Of a DNA stretch of 64,000 nucleotides, positions 16,288 through 25,205 are shown piece by piece. Source of the DNA: UBA4781 sp963674975 (GTDB lineage: Bacteria > Chloroflexota > Anaerolineae > Anaerolineales > Anaerolineaceae); contig OY771913.1 of NCBI GenBank assembly GCA_963674975.1, positions 2,170,001 to 2,234,000 of the forward strand, read 5' to 3'. The notes beneath the pieces are model-generated. The model was not told the DNA's origin. It did not search any database and was given only the letters and a program-made list of their open reading frames with translations. Position 1 is the first letter of the stretch. Every line of letters starts with the position of its first letter. A program made the position numbers and the translations under genes.

Positions 16288-19200
16288 ATGATTAAAAAAC
16301 CAGAATTAACCCAGAACGAAAGAGAGTTCCTGCTGCGAATTGCGCGGGAATCCATCGAATGCGCAGTACGGAAGATTTCCCTCCCCGCAGTGGATCTATC
16401 CTCTCTGCCTGAAACGCTGCAGGAAAACGGCGCCAGCTTTGTCACCCTTACCATTCAGGGACGACTGCGCGGCTGTATCGGTACATTGGAAGCATACCAG
16501 CCGCTGGCATTGGATGTGCGTGAACATGCCATTGCGGCTGCCATGGAAGATTACCGGTTTTCCCCGCTGAGCGAGGCGGAGCTGGACAGCATTGAAATCG
16601 AGATCTCACGACTGACCCCTTCCCAGCCGCTTTCCTATCAGAATCCCATGGATCTACCCGGTTTGCTGCAGCCCTTCGCAGATGGAGTTGTGCTGCAGGA
16701 TGGCTACCGGAAAGCAACTTTTCTCCCGCAGGTATGGGAACAGCTTCCTGATCCCAACGATTTTCTAACCCATCTCTGTTTGAAGATGGGATCGGCAGGA
16801 AATACATGGAAAGAAAAGTTATTGAAGGTTAGTGTCTACAGCGTGGAAGAATTCCATGAAGTAAAAAAAAAGGATGACAGTACGCTGAATTCCAACCCTG
16901 AAAAAATCTCTGACGAAACAAAGAAAAGTTCTTCGGCAGAATCCACCCAGGAGATCCCGCGCAAGGAAAAGACCCGCCCGATCCCGGTAAAAAAGAAAGA
17001 AACTTCTGATTCACTTGAAAAGTTCAGCCGTGGTGCTGAAAAGTGGTTAAACTCTGCTTGGATATCTGCGAAAACTTTTTTCAAAAAGATTGGAGCAAAA
17101 AAAGGGGCAGGGGGAAAAGGTGCAGGCTGCCTTCCGAAAGTACTGTTGTGGTTGCTGCTTGGAAGTTTGATCCTGTTCGCGGGATTCTCAATTTTCCTAA
17201 CCGTTCAATATTATGCAATTGCAGCCACCCTGCCCAGCGTGGAAGATTTGAAAGCAAAGGCATCTCAGTTTGAGACCACACGCATCTACGACCGCAATGG
17301 GAACCTGATCTATGAAATTCTGGATCCCAATGCCGGATTCCGCACCTATATTTCTCTGGAAGATATATCACCTTATATTGTGGCTGCCACCATTGCCACA
17401 GAAGACAAGGATTTTTACAGCAACCCGGGTTTTGATTTTCTGGGAATTGTTAGAGCATTGTGGCAGAACTATACCTCTGGAACGATCGTTTCGGGAGCAT
17501 CGACCATTACCCAGCAGTTAGCCCGCACCCTGTTGATGACCCCTGAAGAGCGGGTTCAGGAGACGGTACAGCGCAAAGCCAGAGAGATCATTCTGGCTGC
17601 TGAGATCACCCGCCGCTACAGCAAAGATGAGATACTGGAATTGTATTTAAATGAGATCTATTACGGCAATCTGGCATACGGCATCGAAGCTGCCGCAGAA
17701 ACCTATTTCAATACCTCGGCAGATCAATTGGATTTGGCGCAGGCTACCTTTTTAGCCGGACTGCCCCAGGCACCCGCAGTTTATGATGTTTTCACGAATC
17801 CTCAGGCGACATTTTTACGCCACCAGGATGTGCTGAATCTACTCTTCCAGCTCAGCGCTGAAAAGAACTGCATTACCGTGAGCAACAGCACCGCGCAGGT
17901 GTGCGTGAGCATGGATGAAGCGGTCGCAGCCGTTCTGGAGATCGAGAATTATCCCTTCCAGCAGAAACAGATCAATATTCCTTTCCCGCACTGGGTCAGC
18001 TATATCCGCGCGCTGCTTGAAGAGCAGTTTGATGCACAGACGATCTATCGTTCTGGTTTCAATATCTATACAACCCTCGACCCCGACCTGCAGAAGTATG
18101 CCCAGAACGCGGTGAAAGAGCAGGTGGCGGCACTGGCAGAGAACAATGCCACCGATGGTGCGCTGGTTGCCGTGCAACCGCAGAGCGGTGAAATTCTGGC
18201 GATGGTGGGTTCGGCGGATTTTAATAATGAAGAGATCTCCGGACAGGTGAATATGGCAGTAGCTCCCCGCCAGCCCGGTTCATCCATTAAACCGCTCACC
18301 TATTCAGCGGCTTTTGAAAAGGGCTGGACTGCATCTACATTGATCTGGGATGTGAAAAGCGAATTTCCGCCTTCAGGCAATGAAAATGACACTCGCGATC
18401 CTTACATTCCGGTGAATTACGATGGGAAATATCACGGTCCCGTTCTGGTACGCACCGCACTTGGCAGTTCTTATAATATTCCGGCAGTGAAAACACTGCA
18501 ATATATCGGCATTTACGATGATCCGGATACTCCTGAAGAAGAGGGCTTTATCAAATTTGCCGAGAGAATGGGCATTACCACACTAACCCGTGAGGATTAT
18601 GGGTTGTCGCTCACCCTGGGCGGCGGAGATGTATCGCTGATGGAATTGACCTCAGCGTATGCGATCTTTGCCAATCAGGGGGTGAGAGCAGAACCATACG
18701 CCATTGCTCAGATAGTGGATCATAAAGGGAATGTGGTTTACCAGCATACAGCCAGCAACGAACAGGTCGTCAGTGCGGAACATGCCTACCTCATTACTGA
18801 TATTCTGTCAGATAACGCCGCACGCACGCCTGCTTTTGGGGCAAATTCCATTCTCAGGCTGCCCTTCAAAACTTCAGTGAAAACGGGTACCACCAATGAC
18901 TTCCGCGATAACTGGACCCTGGGCTACACTCCGGATATTGCTATAGGTGTTTGGGTTGGGAATGCCGATTACACCCCCATGCAGAATACCAGCGGTTTGA
19001 CCGGCGCTGCTCCCATCTGGGCGGATGTGATGCAGTATGCGGTGCAGCGCTACAAGGGTGGAACACCAAGCACGGTACAGCAGCCGGTAAATATTATCAG
19101 CCAGGTTATCTGCGCTGTCAGCGGTGCATTCCCATCTGAGAAATGCCCCAGCGAAAAGAGTGAGATATTCAACAGCTCCCAGCTGCCGCTTTCTTCCGAT

Positions 19201-19872
19201 AACGATCTGTGGAAAAAGGTCAATCTGGATACCTGGACGAACAAAGAAGCATCCATCTTCTGCACGGAATTCAATGAAGAAAAATGGACGCTCAATGTAA
19301 CGGATGATTGGGGAAAGAAATGGATCAGCGATACCAGCGCCGGGAGGGAATGGGCGGAAAGCATCGGGTTTTCCGATCCTGTTCTTTTCACTCCGGATGA
19401 GAAATGCACTGAAAGCGATTCTCAGCCCACGATCGAATTTGTCGGATTGAACAGCGGTATGGTTATTACGGATAATCCGCTGGAGATCAGGGTGATCATC
19501 AATGTGCCTTCTCATTTCAAGCGCTATAAGTTGATATATGGGGAGGGGAGCGACCCGGGTACCTGGCATGTGCTGATCGATGATGGAAGATCAACCTATT
19601 CGGATGCTACCGTGATCTATACGCTGGATCTGTATGAGATTCCCAGTTCAACCATTACCCTGCGATTATATGTGGAAAGTGATTTGGATGGATATGCGGA
19701 GAAAAAGGTGACCATTTCTTCTCTTCTGCCCACATTAACCCCGACCATTACAGCTACGCCCACTGAAACCCCCACACCAACACCGGAGTTCACTGAAACA
19801 CCATCTGAAACTCCAACGGAGACTTCCACAGAAACTCCGACTGTCACTCCGGAGAGCACTCCAACGCCATAA
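16288..19872 (+). CDS. AMMECR1 domain fused to a class A penicillin-binding protein
   Basis: About 1194 residues in one uninterrupted frame from the ATG at 16288 (AGGAAG upstream). Residues about 10-190 form an AMMECR1 domain with its hallmark LRGCIGT (60-66) and a DYRFSPLSEAEL segment. A Lys/Ser-rich linker leads to one membrane helix (about 283-306). A GT51 glycosyltransferase follows (about 330-500, catalytic Glu372 in TEDKDFY, QQLART, and RKAREIILAAEI). The transpeptidase has SSIK (Ser665), SYN (728-730) and KTG (865-867). The C-terminus has an Ig-like segment and a Thr/Pro-rich tail. The PBP half polymerises and cross-links peptidoglycan outside; AMMECR1 must sit in the cytoplasm. It is divergent from the amidase/L,D-transpeptidase operon. 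Confidence 0.92.
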   Translation: MIKKPELTQNEREFLLRIARESIECAVRKISLPAVDLSSLPETLQENGASFVTLTIQGRLRGCIGTLEAYQPLALDVREHAIAAAMEDYRFSPLSEAELDSIEIEISRLTPSQPLSYQNPMDLPGLLQPFADGVVLQDGYRKATFLPQVWEQLPDPNDFLTHLCLKMGSAGNTWKEKLLKVSVYSVEEFHEVKKKDDSTLNSNPEKISDETKKSSSAESTQEIPRKEKTRPIPVKKKETSDSLEKFSRGAEKWLNSAWISAKTFFKKIGAKKGAGGKGAGCLPKVLLWLLLGSLILFAGFSIFLTVQYYAIAATLPSVEDLKAKASQFETTRIYDRNGNLIYEILDPNAGFRTYISLEDISPYIVAATIATEDKDFYSNPGFDFLGIVRALWQNYTSGTIVSGASTITQQLARTLLMTPEERVQETVQRKAREIILAAEITRRYSKDEILELYLNEIYYGNLAYGIEAAAETYFNTSADQLDLAQATFLAGLPQAPAVYDVFTNPQATFLRHQDVLNLLFQLSAEKNCITVSNSTAQVCVSMDEAVAAVLEIENYPFQQKQINIPFPHWVSYIRALLEEQFDAQTIYRSGFNIYTTLDPDLQKYAQNAVKEQVAALAENNATDGALVAVQPQSGEILAMVGSADFNNEEISGQVNMAVAPRQPGSSIKPLTYSAAFEKGWTASTLIWDVKSEFPPSGNENDTRDPYIPVNYDGKYHGPVLVRTALGSSYNIPAVKTLQYIGIYDDPDTPEEEGFIKFAERMGITTLTREDYGLSLTLGGGDVSLMELTSAYAIFANQGVRAEPYAIAQIVDHKGNVVYQHTASNEQVVSAEHAYLITDILSDNAARTPAFGANSILRLPFKTSVKTGTTNDFRDNWTLGYTPDIAIGVWVGNADYTPMQNTSGLTGAAPIWADVMQYAVQRYKGGTPSTVQQPVNIISQVICAVSGAFPSEKCPSEKSEIFNSSQLPLSSDNDLWKKVNLDTWTNKEASIFCTEFNEEKWTLNVTDDWGKKWISDTSAGREWAESIGFSDPVLFTPDEKCTESDSQPTIEFVGLNSGMVITDNPLEIRVIINVPSHFKRYKLIYGEGSDPGTWHVLIDDGRSTYSDATVIYTLDLYEIPSSTITLRLYVESDLDGYAEKKVTISSLLPTLTPTITATPTETPTPTPEFTETPSETPTETSTETPTVTPESTPTP

Positions 19873-19930
19873 AACGATAGTAGCAAACGTGAAGATGTGC
19901 TGAAATAAATGACATGTGATAAAATTATCT

Positions 19931-19954
19931 CCCGTGACCACATGTGGTTGCGGG
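19931..19954. promoter_or_regulatory. 24-base near-palindrome upstream of ptsHI
   Basis: CCCGTGACCACATGTGGTTGCGGG in two halves, with a perfect 12-base core ACCACATGTGGT (19937-19948) and two mismatches overall. A possible -10 TAAAAT lies at 19920-19925, which would place the element at the transcript start. It could be a repressor operator or an RNA hairpin at the 5' end of the ptsH mRNA. A second small inverted repeat (ACCGAT at 19974-19979 with ATCGGT at 19986-19991) follows before the ribosome binding site. Confidence 0.45.
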
Positions 19955-20018
19955 ATTAATTTAAATGGAATATACCGATTGATTTATCGGTTTATTATAT
20001 TGTTTTCAGGAGTAGAAG

Positions 20019-20306
20019 ATGAAGGAAGCCAAAGTTGTAGTGAATAATAAGGTGGGATTGCATGCGCGCCCCGCAGCCCTTTTTGTACAAACTGCGTCCA
20101 AGTTCAAGAGTGAAATCAACGTTTCATGCCATGATCCTAAAGAAGACAAATTACGAACTGCAAATGCCAAGAGTATTCTAGGTATTCTTACGTTGGGTGT
20201 ATTCCAGGGTATTGAAATTACAATCAAGGCAGATGGAGAAGATGAAGCGGATGCCGCTTCCACTCTAGCTGACCTGGTAAAGAATAATTTCGGAGAAGAA
20301 GCATGA
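20019..20306 (+). CDS. ptsH: HPr, phosphocarrier protein of the PTS
   Basis: 95 residues. The phosphorylated His15 lies in GLHARPA, as in all HPr proteins. The regulatory serine region is present as AKSILGILTL (Ser52), shifted by about six residues from the classic Ser46 because of a longer N-terminal half; no HPr kinase gene is seen here. HPr passes phosphate from EI to the sugar-specific IIA proteins, including the IIA encoded at 62 kb. An AGGAG site precedes the ATG. The stop overlaps the ptsI start by four bases. Confidence 0.95.
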   Translation: MKEAKVVVNNKVGLHARPAALFVQTASKFKSEINVSCHDPKEDKLRTANAKSILGILTLGVFQGIEITIKADGEDEADAASTLADLVKNNFGEEA

Positions 20307-22036
20307 AAAAGCTGAATGGCGTTGCAGCTTCCCGCGGAATATGCATCGGTCCAGCTTTTCAATTTTTACGAACTGAACTAAATACAGAGAAGAAAGAAAT
20401 CAGCGATCCTGAAGCTGAAATTACCCGCCTGGATGCTGCTATCCAGACTGCAAAAGATCAAATTCAGTCCATCTATGAAAAAGCGCTCACCGAATCAAGT
20501 GAAGCAGATGCTGAAATATTCCAGGCTCACAAGATGATTCTGGATGACCCTGAATTGATCACCACAATAAAAAGTCGAATTCAAAATGAAAAGATAAACT
20601 GTGAATTTTCCGTTTATGAAACGGCAAAACAGTTTGCAGCCACCATGGCTGCCATGGAAGATGAATATTTCGCAGCCCGTGCCGCAGATATTATGGATGT
20701 GGCAAACCGTCTTTTACGTGTTCTCATGAATGTGGCGGATTCACCTACTGCCGGTCTGAAAGAACCCTCGATCATCCTCGCGGATGATCTGACTCCATCT
20801 GATACCGTACTGCTGGATAAAAGTAAGGTAATGGGTTTCTGCATTGCCCATGGCTCTGCCACCTCCCACACTGCTATTCTGGCACGCGGACTTGGATTGC
20901 CCGCTGTGGCTGGTGTCGGTATTGACGTGATGGATGTTCTAACCGGTGATATGCTGATTGTGGACGGGACAAATGGGGTGGCGGTTATCGAACCGGATGC
21001 TGACACTGAAAACCAGTACCGTAAGCGCATGGAAACCAGCAAGAGCATTCAGGCAGAAGCCCTGAAGTTCGCTAAAGATAAAGCAGCCACGACCGATGGC
21101 GTTGAATTGGAAATTGTTTCTAATATCGGTAATGTTGAAGATGCGAAATTCGCTGTTGAAAATGGCGCTGAAGGTGTAGGTCTGCTGCGTACCGAATTTT
21201 TATATCTGGAAAGAAACGCACTCCCCACCGAAGAAGAACAATATCAAGCTTACAAGGCGATCCTGGAAGTTTTTGGAAAACATCCGGTTGTCCTGCGCAC
21301 CCTGGATGTCGGTGGTGATAAGGAAATTCCTTATTTGAACCTGGATAAGGAAATGAATCCATTTCTGGGTGAACGCGCTCTCCGATTATGCCTGAACCGT
21401 CCTGATATTTTCAAACCCCAACTGCGGGCAGCACTGCGGGCAGGAGTTGGACATAATTTGAAGATCATGTTCCCTATGGTTGCCACCCTCTGTTGTGTGC
21501 GAAGTGCGATGGTTGTTGTTAACGAATGCAAGGCTGAAATGAAGAAAGAAGGAATTCCCTTTGCCGATGATGCCGAGATCGGTATCATGGTTGAAATTCC
21601 CTCCGCCGCAGTGATCGCTGATCAGCTGGCAAAAGAGGTTGATTTCTTCTCTATTGGGACCAACGATCTCAGCCAGTACACCATGGCAGCCGATCGTACC
21701 AATCCCAAGGTTGCAGAACTTTCCAATGCATTTCAACCGGCTGTCTTACGCCTGATCAAAATGGTCATCGATGCGGCGCATGCAGAACATAAATGGGTTG
21801 GCATGTGTGGTGAGCTGGCTGGTGAACCTCTGGCTGCTCCGATCCTGGTCGGGCTAGGATTGGATGAGTTCAGCATGAGCCCGCCGTTCATCCCCCTGGT
21901 GAAGCAAATCATTCGCAACCTGGACGCTGAAGAAATGATCGATCTGGCGAAGGGTGCTCTGCAGTTAGAAAGCCCTGATGATGTCAAGGATTTCGTGAAA
22001 AAAGAAGTTCCTTTTATAAATGAAGTCATTTCATAA
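20303..22036 (+). CDS. ptsI: PTS enzyme I (phosphoenolpyruvate-protein phosphotransferase)
   Basis: 577 residues, the usual length. The N-terminal HPr-binding and phosphohistidine domains carry His189 in GSATSHTAIL. The C-terminal PEP-binding barrel has GVGLLRTEFLYL, FPMVATL, GIMVEIPSAA, FSIGTNDLSQYT and the catalytic Cys in GMCGELAG. It starts the phosphate relay PEP to EI to HPr. It overlaps ptsH by four bases (ATGA) and is closed by a strong terminator, so ptsHI is a two-gene operon without sugar-specific genes. Confidence 0.97.
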   Translation: MKKLNGVAASRGICIGPAFQFLRTELNTEKKEISDPEAEITRLDAAIQTAKDQIQSIYEKALTESSEADAEIFQAHKMILDDPELITTIKSRIQNEKINCEFSVYETAKQFAATMAAMEDEYFAARAADIMDVANRLLRVLMNVADSPTAGLKEPSIILADDLTPSDTVLLDKSKVMGFCIAHGSATSHTAILARGLGLPAVAGVGIDVMDVLTGDMLIVDGTNGVAVIEPDADTENQYRKRMETSKSIQAEALKFAKDKAATTDGVELEIVSNIGNVEDAKFAVENGAEGVGLLRTEFLYLERNALPTEEEQYQAYKAILEVFGKHPVVLRTLDVGGDKEIPYLNLDKEMNPFLGERALRLCLNRPDIFKPQLRAALRAGVGHNLKIMFPMVATLCCVRSAMVVVNECKAEMKKEGIPFADDAEIGIMVEIPSAAVIADQLAKEVDFFSIGTNDLSQYTMAADRTNPKVAELSNAFQPAVLRLIKMVIDAAHAEHKWVGMCGELAGEPLAAPILVGLGLDEFSMSPPFIPLVKQIIRNLDAEEMIDLAKGALQLESPDDVKDFVKKEVPFINEVIS

Positions 22037-22057
22037 AAAGGACATAAGTTAGAGGAT

Positions 22058-22088
22058 AAAAGGGAACAGCAGTGTTCCCTTTTTTTTA
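22058..22088 (+). terminator. Terminator of ptsHI, overlapping the convergent gene's stop
   Basis: Stem AAAAGGGAACA/TGTTCCCTTTT with a 4-base loop and a run of T on the plus strand. It is nearly symmetric, so it may also stop transcripts of the convergent gene, whose stop codon lies inside it. Confidence 0.88.
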
Positions 22089-24332
22089 TATGAATTTCAA
22101 CTGGGCTGGGGGATCCCACAGGGGAGGATCGATATCCAGGATATCCTGCCAGGCTTGCAGGGTGAACTGCTCCTGCACGGCTATTTTCCGAATATGGCGG
22201 AATTTTATCAAATGCCAGTGTGCATCCAGAGATCTCTCCAGATAGCTATTTCTCTTCATCTTCAAGCAGATCAATCGTGAGCGGCTGGCAGGGAACACAA
22301 GAACTGGAATTCCGTCTTTTTCATAGGAATGGGTTTTCAAGCTTTGTGAAAAGCAGGCATTGATGTCACAATAAAAATTGTAGAGCGGCTTTCCATTTTT
22401 ATCGATCCAGATCAAGCTATCTTTATTCTGCATCGTCATTCCCAGGTTTTCCCCGATCTGTGCGACCAAGCCTGTGATGTTTTCCAGTTCCTGTTTTCGT
22501 TTAGAAGGTTCTTCATCTGCATCTCGAACATACAGCATGGTTTGCAGGTTGGTGCGGCTGGCATACGACTCAAGGCAGTCTTTGCAGTAAACCCGGTCGG
22601 GAGTCAGCAGCCCGGGAAACTGACTGCATAATTCAAGGTAGAGATGGTGAAAATCCAGTTTTTCATTCCGATGAACCGAGTCTACGATGAACCGTTCAAC
22701 ACGATCATCCAGCGATTCCTGCAGTTTGGTGATGTCCTGCAGCATCCATCTGCTGGTTGAACTGCTGGAACCGCCAATTTTCCGGTATCTGCGGCTGTCT
22801 TCCAGTTCTTTCTGCAGAGCGTTCAGGATGCTGTTGTAGTAATCAGAACTTTCCCCCTGCAGCGCATGAAAAATAGCTGAATGGATAACAGGGGTGGTGC
22901 AGTAAACCGTGAATAACTCGCGAAACGTTGATGGTTCGCCGCGTTCAGAGAGATATTGAATGAGATGTTGACTGGCTTGCTGCTCGACCGCTCCGTTTTG
23001 CATAGGCTGATTTTCTTCCTTCGCATTATTAACAGAATTCCAGGTCATTTGCAGGATGCTGGCATCCTTTTCATAAGCACAGCTTTCAAGCTGATATTCT
23101 GCATCGCATGCTCCCAGAAGGACTGCCAGTATATAGGAAGGAGTGAAGGAAGAGCATATGCCGAAAATTCGGTCTTCTTCACAAATTGCATCCGAAAACG
23201 AAGAAAAGGTGGTTGAAATTGCCTGCCCAAACCAGAACCAGCCAAAACGCTGACGTGAAAGTGTAGACAGCATTCCTTCTGCAGTTTTCTTTCCAAATAA
23301 CCAGGCAGACCAGATGGCTGAAAATACCCAGAAAGCTTGATTGGGGCGGGGAAAGACGCAGAAATAATGACACCGCTGCCTGTCTTTTTGCTTTGAGAAA
23401 AGTTCTCTGCTGGTCTTTCGATCAAACAGGCAGATGCTGCGCGGTTGATCGGGAATGACCGGATAAGATTCCACTTCACAGGGCTTTCTGAAAGCGCTCC
23501 AGGTTCGAATGGCTTGATGAAAGGTATGGTGGATATTCTTTTCAAAGTAGATGTTGGGAACCGAGAGCTGCTGAGGACGAAAATCGCGGTTGGGCCAGTG
23601 CCACAGGGAGGTTGCCTGGTCGAAAACTTCGAGAAGGATTGCCCTGATCATGTCCAATTCCTTTTCCGGAATGAGCATTGTGTCGATCGCGTTGAATAGA
23701 ATGACCACCACATGCAGCGCGCGCGGAGTATAGCAGGCTAACGCGTATTCGATGTTCTTCTGCAGGTCGATTTTTTCGATCATACAGCGCTGCATGGCTC
23801 TGGAACGGTAGATCGCGCGGCTGCCGATCTGGTGAAGACGAGCCAGATCCGCTTCGTCGACGGGGTACACACCGCCTTCACCGCAGTGCGGGCATATCGA
23901 TACCACCGAGGTGGGTTCTACATCATCCCTTTTCCATATAAATCCTTCTGCTTCGATCTGTTCTCCACAGTTCCGGCACGTTGTCTGGTAAAGGTCCCGG
24001 ATGTAGGTATCCAATTTTTTCCCATGCCATTCCTGATCGAGCAGGGTGCGGATCGCTTTTTTATATTCCTCTTCTGAAAAGCACTGCGCGAGGGTTGCGG
24101 TCATCAGGCGCAAAATGGGATTCTTTTGTGCTTGAAATACACGGTATCCTTTTTCTGCTGCTTCCAGGGCATACAAGGGATTGGATCCCAGCGGATCAAG
24201 AACGTTTTCAACATTTTCCGGGTCCCTGGATAGCCAGCTGGATATAACCCCCGGATGATAGAGGGGGAGATACCTTTTTAATGGATAGCGTACATAGATT
24301 TCTTCGGCAGGCAGGAAGGGTATCTTTTTCAT
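22086..24332 (-). CDS. Divergent DNA-methylase-like protein with zinc ribbon
   Basis: 748 residues, poorly recognised. The first 80 residues resemble the SAM site of adenine-type DNA methylases (DPLGSNPLYALEAAEKGYRV, then QKNPI), but without the DPFxGxG(T) and acidic residue expected. A four-Cys zinc ribbon follows (CRNCG at about 119-123 and CPHCG at about 147-151), as in DUF1156-type methylases. Where such proteins have DPPY or DPP(R)PN, this one reads FPRPNQAFWVFSAIW (about 327-341). The second half is helical with no recognised domain. I infer a methylase descendant that has probably lost activity. It is convergent with ptsI and divergent from the GDPD gene. Confidence 0.55.
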   Translation of the reverse strand: MKKIPFLPAEEIYVRYPLKRYLPLYHPGVISSWLSRDPENVENVLDPLGSNPLYALEAAEKGYRVFQAQKNPILRLMTATLAQCFSEEEYKKAIRTLLDQEWHGKKLDTYIRDLYQTTCRNCGEQIEAEGFIWKRDDVEPTSVVSICPHCGEGGVYPVDEADLARLHQIGSRAIYRSRAMQRCMIEKIDLQKNIEYALACYTPRALHVVVILFNAIDTMLIPEKELDMIRAILLEVFDQATSLWHWPNRDFRPQQLSVPNIYFEKNIHHTFHQAIRTWSAFRKPCEVESYPVIPDQPRSICLFDRKTSRELFSKQKDRQRCHYFCVFPRPNQAFWVFSAIWSAWLFGKKTAEGMLSTLSRQRFGWFWFGQAISTTFSSFSDAICEEDRIFGICSSFTPSYILAVLLGACDAEYQLESCAYEKDASILQMTWNSVNNAKEENQPMQNGAVEQQASQHLIQYLSERGEPSTFRELFTVYCTTPVIHSAIFHALQGESSDYYNSILNALQKELEDSRRYRKIGGSSSSTSRWMLQDITKLQESLDDRVERFIVDSVHRNEKLDFHHLYLELCSQFPGLLTPDRVYCKDCLESYASRTNLQTMLYVRDADEEPSKRKQELENITGLVAQIGENLGMTMQNKDSLIWIDKNGKPLYNFYCDINACFSQSLKTHSYEKDGIPVLVFPASRSRLICLKMKRNSYLERSLDAHWHLIKFRHIRKIAVQEQFTLQAWQDILDIDPPLWDPPAQLKFI

Positions 24333-24426
24333 CGTCTTGGATATCCTCCATTTTTTAGTATACAGGAGATTTCATAAACACTGCCGTTGTTCTGGTGTTA
24401 AAATCAAAAGGAGGAAAGATCAAGAA

Positions 24427-25179
24427 ATGCAGAGAAAATTAGAGATTCCCGGAAAAGAAAAACCCTATCTCATGGCACACCGTGGAAACCAGGTTGCCTG
24501 CCCTGAAAACACTCTGGCTTCTTTTCAACACGCCTTCAACGATGGCGCTGATATTCTGGAAACTGATCTGCATTTAAGTAAGGACGGTCAATTTATCTGC
24601 ATTCACGACGGTACGCTCGACCGCACCACAGACGGCACCGGTGCGATTGCCGACCTGACGATGAAAGAGATCAAATCGGTATCGGCATTCAATCAGAAAC
24701 CGGGTTTTGAAAAAGAGCGTGTTCCTCTGCTGCAGGAAACCGCTGCAATTCTCCCGGAGAATGTTGCACTGGCGTTGGAATTGAAAACCGATCGCTTTTT
24801 TGAAAAGAAAGTTTGCCAGCAGTTGGTCTCGGAATTGAAAAAATACGGTATTTTGGAGCGCACCATTGTCCTTTCGTTCAGCGCAGAACGTGTCATGGCG
24901 GTGCGTGCTGCTGAAAAAGATATGCCGATCGGTCTAATTACCATGAATAAAATGCGCCCCCCCGATGATTTCGATATGGTGGGTCCATTTTTCCCGATCG
25001 TGTGGTTGAATCCCTGGTATATAAAAACAGCCCACCGGAAAGGGCTGCTGGTTTGTCCACTGGACCCTGCTCCCGAACCCCGCTTGAAGTATTATCTCCG
25101 GTGGGGCTGTGACGCGATCATTACCAACGATCCGGGAGTGACCCGTAAAGCTTTGGATGCCCTGCTGCACCGGGAATAA
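24427..25179 (+). CDS. Glycerophosphodiester phosphodiesterase (GDPD)
   Basis: About 250 residues from the ATG at 24427, which has AGGAGG upstream; the frame extends 30 codons further without support. The motifs of the family are AHRGNQVACPENT (His and Arg of the active site), ILETDLHLSKDG (metal-binding Glu and Asp) and FICIHDGTLDRTTDGTG (second His). The C-terminal CDAIITNDPG is also typical. It hydrolyses glycerophosphodiesters to sn-glycerol 3-phosphate and an alcohol. No signal peptide, so it is cytoplasmic. It precedes a three-gene block on the same strand with a 26-base gap. Confidence 0.93.
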   Translation: MQRKLEIPGKEKPYLMAHRGNQVACPENTLASFQHAFNDGADILETDLHLSKDGQFICIHDGTLDRTTDGTGAIADLTMKEIKSVSAFNQKPGFEKERVPLLQETAAILPENVALALELKTDRFFEKKVCQQLVSELKKYGILERTIVLSFSAERVMAVRAAEKDMPIGLITMNKMRPPDDFDMVGPFFPIVWLNPWYIKTAHRKGLLVCPLDPAPEPRLKYYLRWGCDAIITNDPGVTRKALDALLHRE

Positions 25180-25205
25180 AAAAATCATTGGAAGATGACC
25201 TATTG

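Noticed and set aside
19730..19872. Short tandem-like repeats suggesting a repeat array
   Set aside because: They encode a Thr/Pro/Glu-rich protein tail with irregular units; no CRISPR-like spacing.
19617..19943. Minus-strand frame with Val/Gly/Ser repeats opposite the PBP tail
   Set aside because: Antisense of the Thr/Pro/Glu-rich C-terminus; no start signal and no family.
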